Shown here: positions 1 through 4,347 of the stretch, one piece after another
How the letters are laid out: each line of letters begins with the position of its first letter
How positions within the stretch are numbered: the stretch's first letter is position 1
DNA from: a bacterium
Lineage (GTDB): Bacteria > JAMCPX01
Assembly: GCA_021815065.1 (NCBI GenBank)
Contig: JAKAHI010000131.1
Span: 1-5,038, forward strand
DNA length: 5,038 bases
Reading direction: 5' to 3'
Position numbers and translations under genes: made by a program
The notes under the pieces: generated by a model
Databases searched by the model: none
Seen by the model: the letters and a program-made list of their open reading frames with translations, nothing else
Told to the model about the DNA's origin: nothing

Positions 1-267
1 AACCTGACCTACAAGGCCGCATGGCTCTGCGACAACAAAAAACCTTTTCATCTGGAAGCGACCATGGCGAAATTAGCTGCTGCAGAAGGTGCCCGGCATG
101 CGGCAACCTTTGGTTCTGAAATATTTGGTGGCTACGGAATCTGCAATGAATATCCCGTGTCAATGTTTCTAAGAGATTCCTACCAGATTCAATTTTCACC
201 TATTTCGAATGAGATGAGCCGGAACATATTGATGCAGTTTCAGGGTCTGCCGAAATCCTGGCCATGA
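1..267 (+). CDS. Acyl-CoA dehydrogenase, C-terminal 88 residues (5' end outside window)
   Basis: The frame is open from base 1 to the TGA at 265-267. It matches the C-terminal helical domain of FAD-dependent acyl-CoA dehydrogenases, which introduce an alpha,beta double bond into acyl-CoA and pass electrons to ETF. Visible signatures are the MAKLAAAEGARHAA helix, the FGGYG loop with the following EYPV (FAD/dimer contact region), and FLRDSYQIQF leading into the last helix. In the medium/short-chain type this last segment reads RDAxxxxIYEGTSEIQR, with Glu as catalytic base. Here it is RDS followed by SPISNEMSR, with Pro at the Glu position (codon 199-201). The enzyme may place its base elsewhere, as isovaleryl- and long-chain enzymes do, or belong to an atypical subgroup. 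The true start lies upstream, so the internal ATG at 64 is not the start. The synthetase begins 34 bp downstream, consistent with one operon. Family assignment is secure; the substrate is unknown. Confidence 0.9.
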   Translation, partial: NLTYKAAWLCDNKKPFHLEATMAKLAAAEGARHAATFGSEIFGGYGICNEYPVSMFLRDSYQIQFSPISNEMSRNILMQFQGLPKSWP

Positions 268-301
268 TCCGAAAATTTGACCACAAAAAGAGGAAACTTT
301 T

Positions 302-1864
302 ATGTACACGTTAGGAGATATCCCGCGTTTCACGGCGATCCACTATCCGGATCGCATAGCAGTCGTTTTTGAAGGCACACGTTTCACCTATCGCGAATTC
401 AATGCCCGTATCAACCGCTTTGCCAATGCCTTGATTGCGCTGGGATGTAGGAAAGGCGAACGTCTGACCATAATGGCCGATAACTGCTCCAACTATCTTG
501 AGGTCTATTTTGCGGCCGCCAAGCTCGGCATGAGTGTAACCCCGCTCAACACCCGCCTTGGCGACGATGAGATTGTTTTCATTATCAACGACAGTGAAGC
601 CTCGCTACTGATCGTGGGCGACGGGTACGAAGATAAAATACAGAGCATGAAGCCGAAACTGAAGAACATAAAAAATTGGATCAGCTTTGAAAAGCTATCG
701 GAAGGATTTCTCTATTATGCCGCCCTTGTGGAAAAGGCACCGGATACAGAGCCGGACCTGGATCTCTATGATGTGCGGGAGGACGATCTCGCCATCCTCA
801 TGTATACCGGTGGAACCACGGGTCGTCCGAAGGGCGTGATGCTCTCACACCGCAACGCTATGATTTCTGGCACTGTGGCTGCTTTGAGCATGAACCTGAA
901 CCGCGACGACGCAACCTGCTACGTGCTGCCCATCTTTCATGTTTCCTGGTGGCCTATCCTGGCGATTATGATGGTATGCGGCAAGGTTTGTATTAACCGT
1001 AAACCTGATCTCGATGCAATCTTCAAACTTATTCAGGACGAGAAATGTACACACATGAACCTGGTGCCTACGATCTACGGCTGGATGGCTGACTATTCCA
1101 ATATCGATAAATACGATCTATCCAGCCTGCGCATCCTGTCCTATGCCGGCAGCCCGTTTCCAACCGAGGTCTTGGTTCGCTGTATCAAAAGATTCGGTAA
1201 TATCTTCGGCCAGGGATACGGCTCAACCGAGACCGCCGGTGCGCCCGTGACCATGCTGAGCTGGGATGATCATTTCCTTGATGGTCCAAAAGCCAAATAC
1301 CTTACCAGTGCCGGCAAGGCCGCCCCTTGTTCGCGCATCAAAATCGTGAATGAGCACGGCAACCCAGTGCCTCAAGGTGCGGTCGGCGAGATCTGCGTCA
1401 AGGGCAAGCACGTCATGATGGGCTACTGGAAAAATCCAAAACTAACTGCCGAGACCCTGCGTGGCGGGTGGTTGCACATGGGTGATATGGGTTACATGGA
1501 TGAGAATGGCTATGTTTTTCTGACCGATCGTAAGGCGGACATGATCATTTCAGGCGGCGAGAATGTTTATCCGAAAGAAGTTGAAGACATAATTTATCAA
1601 CATCCGGCGGTAAAGGAATGTGCCGTTGTTTCAGCGCCAGATACAAAATGGGGAGAAGTGGTTCAGGCCGTTGCTGTACTTCAGTCAGGCAAACAGGCTA
1701 CGGCAGAGGAGATCATCGAACACTGCAAGAAGAACCTTGCGGGATACAAGTGCCCCAAGGCGGTAGCCTTCTGGAATGATATCCCCAAAACCATCATCGG
1801 CAAGATCGACAAAAAAGATATCAAAAAGAAGTTTTGGGAAGGCAAAGACAGAATAATCAGCTAA
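302..1864 (+). CDS. AMP-forming acyl-CoA synthetase (acid:CoA ligase), ANL superfamily
   Basis: A complete 520-residue adenylate-forming ligase, normal length for the family. It should activate a carboxylic acid with ATP to an acyl-adenylate and then to the CoA thioester, in the cytoplasm. Motifs in order: A3 P-loop YTGGTTGRPKG (168-178, K177); A4 segment LPIFHVSWWP (209-218, H213); A5 GYGSTE (305-310); A7 GDMGYMDENGY (394-404, ribose-binding D395); hinge and CoA region DRKADMIISGGENVYP (409-424); and the A10 catalytic Lys in PKTIIGKIDKK (K501). All catalytic residues are present, so it should be active. The start is supported by AAGAGG at 288-293, 8 nt before ATG. It lies between the dehydrogenase and the amidohydrolase, which suggests it supplies the CoA ester for that pathway. 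The A4 pocket carries two Trp where small residues are common, so the acyl group is probably not a standard one; chain length or aromaticity cannot be told. The medium/long-chain fatty acid and aryl-CoA ligase subgroups both remain possible. Confidence 0.95.
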   Translation: MYTLGDIPRFTAIHYPDRIAVVFEGTRFTYREFNARINRFANALIALGCRKGERLTIMADNCSNYLEVYFAAAKLGMSVTPLNTRLGDDEIVFIINDSEASLLIVGDGYEDKIQSMKPKLKNIKNWISFEKLSEGFLYYAALVEKAPDTEPDLDLYDVREDDLAILMYTGGTTGRPKGVMLSHRNAMISGTVAALSMNLNRDDATCYVLPIFHVSWWPILAIMMVCGKVCINRKPDLDAIFKLIQDEKCTHMNLVPTIYGWMADYSNIDKYDLSSLRILSYAGSPFPTEVLVRCIKRFGNIFGQGYGSTETAGAPVTMLSWDDHFLDGPKAKYLTSAGKAAPCSRIKIVNEHGNPVPQGAVGEICVKGKHVMMGYWKNPKLTAETLRGGWLHMGDMGYMDENGYVFLTDRKADMIISGGENVYPKEVEDIIYQHPAVKECAVVSAPDTKWGEVVQAVAVLQSGKQATAEEIIEHCKKNLAGYKCPKAVAFWNDIPKTIIGKIDKKDIKKKFWEGKDRIIS

Positions 1865-1880
1865 GATTTATTATAAACAG

Positions 1881-1886
1881 GGAGGG
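1881..1886 (+). promoter_or_regulatory. Ribosome binding site of the amidohydrolase gene
   Basis: GGAGGG sits 5 nt before ATG 1892. A nearer ATG at 1888 runs into a stop after three codons (ATG TAT GAG TAA), so 1892 is the productive start. Confidence 0.8.
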
Positions 1887-1891
1887 TATGT

Positions 1892-2905
1892 ATGAGTAAA
1901 AAAAATACGGACAATTATTTTAAGATCGATCCGGAGTGCCACCTCATCGGTGATATGGAACACCTGAACCATTTCCCCGGGGTACAGATGTGGTGGCGGG
2001 CTATTGAGAACATATCGCGGCCGCTGGTCTTCGGCGCCCCCATGCCGCTCATGATGAGGGCACTGGAAGGTCTGGAAGAATGGGAGGCGGTGAAGAGCGG
2101 TGACCCGCAGATCATTCTGCGGGTTATGGATAAGTACGGGGTGGATATCGCCTGCCTGCTCCCTGAATCCATGATGGATACTACGGGCTTTACCAGTCGT
2201 TGGGTTTCCAACGGTCAGATGGCCAAGGTGGTGGAGACCAATCCGGAACGGTTCATGTACCAGCCCAACATCTCACCTATAAAACAGCGGGGAGTCAAGA
2301 ATGCCATCTGGGAGCTGGAGTATTGGGTCAAAGAAAAGGGGGCCAAAATCTTCAAATATTATCCACCCGAAGATACTTACATAAATGATCCTGAACTGTG
2401 GCCTTTCTATGAAAAAGCCCAAGAGCATAAAATTGTGCTCGATATACATACCGGATTTTGCTGGGTACCTCCTGGTAAGAGCAAGTATTGTCATCCTGAG
2501 CAACTTGATGATGTGGCGCGGGACTTCCCGGGGCTCATAATTAATGCCTTCCACATGGGCTATCCCTACAGCGATGTCCTCAACATGGTGGCCTTAGGCC
2601 ATCCCAATGTCTACATCTGCATGAGTCTGCTCGTACCATGGGCGATAACAGCACCGCGCAAGTTTGCCCGCCTTCTGGGTGAGGCCATGCGCTTTGTGGG
2701 TCCGGACCGCATCACTTGGGGTACGGATTACGCCGGGTATGGCGTTCAAATTGCCAATGCTGTAAAGGGGCTTGCTGAATTCCAGATCCCCGAGGACATG
2801 CAGGATGCGTACGGCTATCCTGCCATAACGGACGAAGACAAGGCCAAGATGTTCGGCGGAAACCTGGCAAGACTGCTTGGGATTGAGCCGAAAAGAAGAA
2901 TCTGA
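1892..2905 (+). CDS. Amidohydrolase-superfamily metal enzyme (amidohydrolase_2 type, decarboxylase-like)
   Basis: A 337-residue cytoplasmic TIM-barrel protein of the amidohydrolase_2 family, which includes ACMSD, gamma-resorcylate decarboxylase and 5-carboxyvanillate decarboxylase as well as true hydrolases. Candidate metal ligands follow the family order: E15-C-H17 on the first strand (IDPECHLIG), H186 (VLDIHTGF), H221 (NAFHMGYPY) and D279 (ITWGTDYAGYG). The E-x-H form of the first motif is the one known from gamma-resorcylate and carboxyvanillate decarboxylases, whereas most relatives have H-x-H. The C-terminal FGGNLARLLGIEP tail is the usual last helix of the family. No signal peptide is visible. 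It starts 27 bp after the synthetase with a strong SD, so it is probably co-transcribed. By inference it removes CO2 from, or hydrolyses, a cyclic or aromatic intermediate handled by the neighbouring CoA enzymes. The exact reaction is open. Confidence 0.85.
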   Translation: MSKKNTDNYFKIDPECHLIGDMEHLNHFPGVQMWWRAIENISRPLVFGAPMPLMMRALEGLEEWEAVKSGDPQIILRVMDKYGVDIACLLPESMMDTTGFTSRWVSNGQMAKVVETNPERFMYQPNISPIKQRGVKNAIWELEYWVKEKGAKIFKYYPPEDTYINDPELWPFYEKAQEHKIVLDIHTGFCWVPPGKSKYCHPEQLDDVARDFPGLIINAFHMGYPYSDVLNMVALGHPNVYICMSLLVPWAITAPRKFARLLGEAMRFVGPDRITWGTDYAGYGVQIANAVKGLAEFQIPEDMQDAYGYPAITDEDKAKMFGGNLARLLGIEPKRRI

Positions 2906-2931
2906 TTCAGTATGCCAAACTTTATAGCCGT

Positions 2932-2951
2932 GTATTCAGGAGTATACAGGG
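2932..2951. repeat. Imperfect tandem 10-mer next to the left flanking repeat
   Basis: GTATTCAGGA is followed directly by GTATACAGGG (8 of 10 identical). It abuts and overlaps the start of the left flanking repeat, so it may be part of the same repeat or a small local duplication made when it arrived. Confidence 0.5.
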
Positions 2952-2965
2952 ACAACCCCCGTATT
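2948..2965 (-). repeat. Left copy of 18-bp inverted repeat flanking vapBC
   Basis: The - strand reads AATACGGGGGTTGTCCCT. The + strand at 3901-3918 reads AATATGGGGGTTGTCCCT, so 17 of 18 positions match and a 13-bp core (GGGGGTTGTCCCT) is exact. The two copies face each other about 950 bp apart on either side of the toxin-antitoxin operon. They could be terminal repeats of a small element or two copies of a genome-wide dispersed repeat. Confidence 0.7.
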
Positions 2966-2986
2966 ATTGAGAACAGTTGTTCTTAA

Positions 2987-3016
2987 AAAGAATATTTCAG
3001 ATTATAAAGAATATTT
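2987..3016. repeat. Two direct copies of AAAGAATATTT, 19 bp apart
   Basis: The exact 11-mer occurs at 2987-2997 and 3006-3016 in AT-rich intergenic DNA just inside the left flanking repeat. It is preceded by the small inverted repeat AGAAC-AGTT-GTTCT (2970-2983). It could be a protein-binding pair or simple AT-rich drift. No coding function is seen here. Confidence 0.45.
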
Positions 3017-3033
3017 TTATGGGACTATATTAT

Positions 3034-3059
3034 TGAAGAACCCCGCTGTAAATAGCGGG
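3034..3059 (-). terminator. Probable weak terminator of the vapBC operon
   Basis: Read on the - strand, CCCGCT, loop ATTTAC, AGCGGG forms a 6-bp GC-rich hairpin 38 bp beyond the vapC stop, followed by the short T-rich tail GTTCTTCA. On the + strand the hairpin has no T run, so it does not clearly end the catabolic operon coming from the other side. The tail is poor, so termination is likely only partial. Confidence 0.5.
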
Positions 3060-3096
3060 CGGGCAGTCGGCGAAGCTGGTTCGGGCGAGCACCCGT

Positions 3097-3498
3097 TCAA
3101 ACCGTCCAGTCTAAAACCTTGAGTTCCTTAATGCGTTTGAATTCTCTCGTATTGTTCGTTATCAGGGTTACATCAAGACTCAGGGCATGAGAAGCTATGA
3201 GCATATCCATAGATCCAATAAGATTCCCGTCTTTTTCGAGATTTGCTCTTACAACTCCATAGATCTGTGAAGCTTTTTCGTCAAAGTCTGTTATCTCAAG
3301 AGGGAGCAGAAATTCACCGAGAGCCTCGCGGTTTTTTTGAATATACCGGCTTTTCTCCACACCATAATAAAGTTCTGCAAGCGTGATTGAGGAAATGCCG
3401 ATGTCTCCTACGGAATACCTTTTCAGATGTTTCAATATTGATGGAGATTTCTGCTTGATGAGGTAAATGCAGATGTTGGTATCCAGCATGAACTTCAT
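3097..3498 (-). CDS. vapC: VapC toxin, PIN-domain ribonuclease
   Basis: A complete 133-residue PIN-domain protein of the VapC/FitB type: a Mg2+-dependent endoribonuclease that cleaves RNA and stops translation when released from its antitoxin. The acidic active-site residues are visible: D6 in FMLDTNICIYLI, E42 in TLAELYYG, D98 in GSMDMLIASHAL, and the polar fourth site in TNNTREF (N115/N116). Length is typical, and the frame is uninterrupted despite a run of seven A on the coding strand (3338-3332). The start ATG overlaps the vapB stop (TGATG, 1 nt shared). Its SD, GAGG at 3509-3506, lies inside the end of vapB, so translation is probably coupled. The operon is more AT-rich than the catabolic genes and lies opposite to them, consistent with transfer. 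Target RNA cannot be predicted; many relatives cut initiator tRNA. The toxin looks intact. Confidence 0.93.
   Translation of the reverse strand: MKFMLDTNICIYLIKQKSPSILKHLKRYSVGDIGISSITLAELYYGVEKSRYIQKNREALGEFLLPLEITDFDEKASQIYGVVRANLEKDGNLIGSMDMLIASHALSLDVTLITNNTREFKRIKELKVLDWTV
3319..3335 (-). repeat. 17-bp direct repeat, copy inside vapC
   Basis: On the - strand this reads AAAACCGCGAGGCTCTC, identical to 3501-3517 at the end of vapB. In both genes it is read in the same phase and encodes N-R-E-A-L (VapC residues 56-60 here). The copies are 182 bp apart. Confidence 0.85.
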
Positions 3499-3725
3499 CA
3501 GAGAGCCTCGCGGTTTTGTACCTTTGCTTGCTTTCTTTTCGACATAAAATCATCGGTAAATTTATCAAGACTTTCGATAAGAGAATTCCACGAATTTGTG
3601 GCAGGAATCAATACCACTACGTTCCCGGATTTTTTTGCGAACACATAGCTATCCTGGAATTTAAATTCTTTCGGCAGACGCACAGCCTGGCTTTGACCAT
3701 TTTTGAATAGTTTTGCAATTTTCAT
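3498..3725 (-). CDS. vapB: VapB antitoxin, AbrB/MazE-like swapped-hairpin DNA-binding protein
   Basis: A 75-residue antitoxin for the adjoining VapC. The N-terminal half (MKIAKLFKNGQSQAVRLPKEF) is the swapped-hairpin AbrB fold that dimerises and binds the operon operator. The C-terminal half (SWNSLIESLDKFTDDFMSKR) is the acidic/amphipathic part expected to wrap VapC and block its active site. I chose ATG at 3725 over an in-frame GTG at 3731, because the GTG is part of the SD itself (AGGAGG at 3736-3731) and ATG is spaced 5 nt from it. The last codons N-R-E-A-L come from the repeated 17-mer that also supplies the vapC ribosome binding site. The gene is transcribed with vapC and probably represses its own promoter alone and with VapC. 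Low GC relative to the upstream genes hints at acquisition. Confidence 0.92.
   Translation of the reverse strand: MKIAKLFKNGQSQAVRLPKEFKFQDSYVFAKKSGNVVVLIPATNSWNSLIESLDKFTDDFMSKRKQAKVQNREAL
3501..3517 (-). repeat. 17-bp direct repeat, copy at the 3' end of vapB (contains the vapC SD)
   Basis: Identical on the - strand to 3319-3335. This copy encodes the final N-R-E-A-L of VapB, and its GAGG (3509-3506) lies 7 nt before the vapC ATG, so it doubles as the toxin's ribosome binding site. Confidence 0.85.
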
Positions 3726-3730
3726 AATCA

Positions 3731-3736
3731 CCTCCT
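3731..3736 (-). promoter_or_regulatory. Strong Shine-Dalgarno of vapB
   Basis: The - strand AGGAGG is followed by TGATT and then ATG (3725-3723), an ideal 5-nt spacing. It rules out the upstream GTG at 3731 as start because that codon overlaps the SD. Confidence 0.85.
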
Positions 3737-3740
3737 GATA

Positions 3741-3761
3741 ATATATACTTAAAGTATATAT
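3741..3761. promoter_or_regulatory. Perfect palindrome, likely VapB/VapBC operator
   Basis: The arms ATATATACTT (3741-3750) and AAGTATATAT (3752-3761) are exact reverse complements around a single A. The palindrome lies 15 bp upstream of the vapB ATG and covers the candidate -10 element. Autoregulation by an inverted-repeat operator is established for vapBC operons; assignment of this site is inference from position and symmetry. Confidence 0.8.
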
Positions 3762-3780
3762 CTTTTATTGCTTTTAGCAA
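3753..3780 (-). promoter_or_regulatory. Candidate sigma70-type promoter of vapBC
   Basis: On the - strand TTGCTA (3780-3775) and TATACT (3758-3753) are separated by 16 bp. The -10 falls in the operator palindrome, so repressor binding would block polymerase. An alternative -35, TTGACT (3785-3780), pairs with TATATA (3760-3755) at a longer 19-bp spacing. Confidence 0.5.
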
Positions 3781-3900
3781 GTCAAAATTGACATCTGCCG
3801 CAAATACCATGTTTACCCGTTACTTGAACGTGTGTTCGCCGCAATCCCCCAGCCTATGGCGGGAGGGTGAATGTGAGCTGAGCGAGCTACTTGCAATGAA

Positions 3901-3918
3901 AATATGGGGGTTGTCCCT
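3901..3918 (+). repeat. Right copy of 18-bp inverted repeat flanking vapBC
   Basis: AATATGGGGGTTGTCCCT is the inverted partner of 2948-2965 (one mismatch). Similarity fades quickly on both sides, so the repeat unit seems short, or the flanks have diverged. Confidence 0.7.
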
Positions 3919-3977
3919 CAGTTTTCAAATGACAGGATTTTCTAACGGGATAAATTACAGTGGGTTTTTCTTTAAAA

Positions 3978-3997
3978 ATGAAGAGAGACCTCTTCAT
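3978..3997. repeat. Hairpin with 8-bp perfect stem
   Basis: ATGAAGAG and CTCTTCAT pair around the tetraloop AGAC. It lies 9 bp from the next, stronger hairpin, and the two look like a paired palindromic unit. No T run follows. Confidence 0.6.
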
Positions 3998-4006
3998 AAC
4001 TCCCTT

Positions 4007-4031
4007 TCTCCCCCTTATCTTAAGGGGGAGA
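4007..4031. repeat. REP-like palindrome with 11-bp perfect stem
   Basis: The arms TCTCCCCCTTA and TAAGGGGGAGA are exact complements around the loop TCT. Short CCCCCTT/AAGGGGG palindromes of this kind recur as dispersed intergenic repeats in many bacterial genomes. No T tract follows on + (TTACACAAGGGG), and on - the stem is followed by AAGGGAGTT, so a simple intrinsic terminator is unlikely. Confidence 0.65.
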
Positions 4032-4048
4032 TTACACAAGGGGAAACT

Positions 4049-4065
4049 GCCTGATCATGACAGGC
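4049..4065. repeat. Small hairpin beside a promoter -35
   Basis: GCCTG and CAGGC pair around a 7-nt loop containing the self-complementary TCATGA. Its right arm touches the CTGACA -35 candidate at 4065-4070. It is short and could be chance. Confidence 0.35.
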
Positions 4066-4094
4066 TGACAAAGAAGTTGCTCGTTTGTTATAAT
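4065..4094 (+). promoter_or_regulatory. Strong sigma70-type promoter candidate
   Basis: CTGACA (5 of 6 to TTGACA) and a perfect TATAAT at 4089-4094 are separated by 18 bp. Transcription would begin near 4101 and run through roughly 245 nt of untranslated leader before the gene at 4348, or it could make a short RNA. No coding frame with a good SD intervenes. Confidence 0.5.
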
Positions 4095-4246
4095 CGCTCT
4101 GTCATTCCGGATATTTGTTATGGAAGTTGATCGCTTGAAAAGTGGATAATCGGATACACACAGGATTGAATAAGGTGCCTCTTTTGAGTCAAATAAAATG
4201 CCAAACAGTCCGCTCAATCCAATATGTTATGGACTCTTTTATGTCC

Positions 4247-4275
4247 TTGACTGGAATTATGCGATGCCGTACATT
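4247..4275 (+). promoter_or_regulatory. Proximal promoter candidate for the gene at 4348
   Basis: TTGACT (4247-4252) and TACATT (4270-4275) have the optimal 17-bp spacing, about 70 bp before the start codon. The -35 is good and the -10 moderate (4 of 6). Confidence 0.5.
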
Positions 4276-4290
4276 TGATGTAATCATCAA
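4275..4290. promoter_or_regulatory. Operator-like inverted repeat at the proximal promoter
   Basis: TTGATG and CATCAA are perfect 6-bp arms around TAAT. They sit on the end of the -10 and the expected start point of transcription, where a repressor would act. No regulator gene is in the window. Confidence 0.45.
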
Positions 4291-4335
4291 TCCTCCTCCT
4301 TCGGCAGGAGAGACTGAAGCGGGGATATAATGAAC

Positions 4336-4342
4336 AAGGAGG
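4336..4342 (+). promoter_or_regulatory. Shine-Dalgarno that sets the start at 4348
   Basis: AAGGAGG is followed by 5 nt and ATG at 4348. An in-frame ATG six codons earlier (4330) would put this SD inside the gene and has only a weak GGGGA before it. Confidence 0.8.
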
Positions 4343-4347
4343 CCGGT

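Larger units (their letters stand above)
3732..4347. other. About 600 bp without a convincing gene
   Basis: This stretch separates the divergent vapBC operon from the last gene. It holds the vapBC control region, the right flanking repeat, a hairpin cluster (3978-4065) and two promoter candidates for the downstream gene. Short open frames exist on both strands (for example 3788-4054 + and 4142-4330 +), but they run through the palindromic repeats, lack good SD sites and show no recognisable protein features. Confidence 0.7.

Noticed and set aside
1915..2554. Antisense frames of 93-98 codons over the amidohydrolase gene
   Set aside because: These are mirror frames of a well-supported gene, with no SD and no motif.
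3061..3096. GC-rich stretch with GGTTCGGGCGAGCACC, considered as a tRNA fragment or attachment site
   Set aside because: It does not extend into a cloverleaf, and no matching copy is seen elsewhere in the window.
3332..3338. Run of seven T (A on the coding strand) in vapC as a programmed frameshift
   Set aside because: The vapC frame is intact through the run and full-length with all motifs, so no frameshift is needed.
3788..4054. 88-codon open frame on the + strand
   Set aside because: It runs through the flanking repeat and the hairpin cluster, has no good SD, and its SPPYLKGEI-like stretches are the usual translation of palindromic repeats.
4142..4330. 62-codon frame starting with GTG that overlaps ATG 4330 by one base
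   Set aside because: The start is weak, no domain is visible, and its end reads through the promoter and operator region. The real start of the next gene is 4348, so the overlap is not meaningful.
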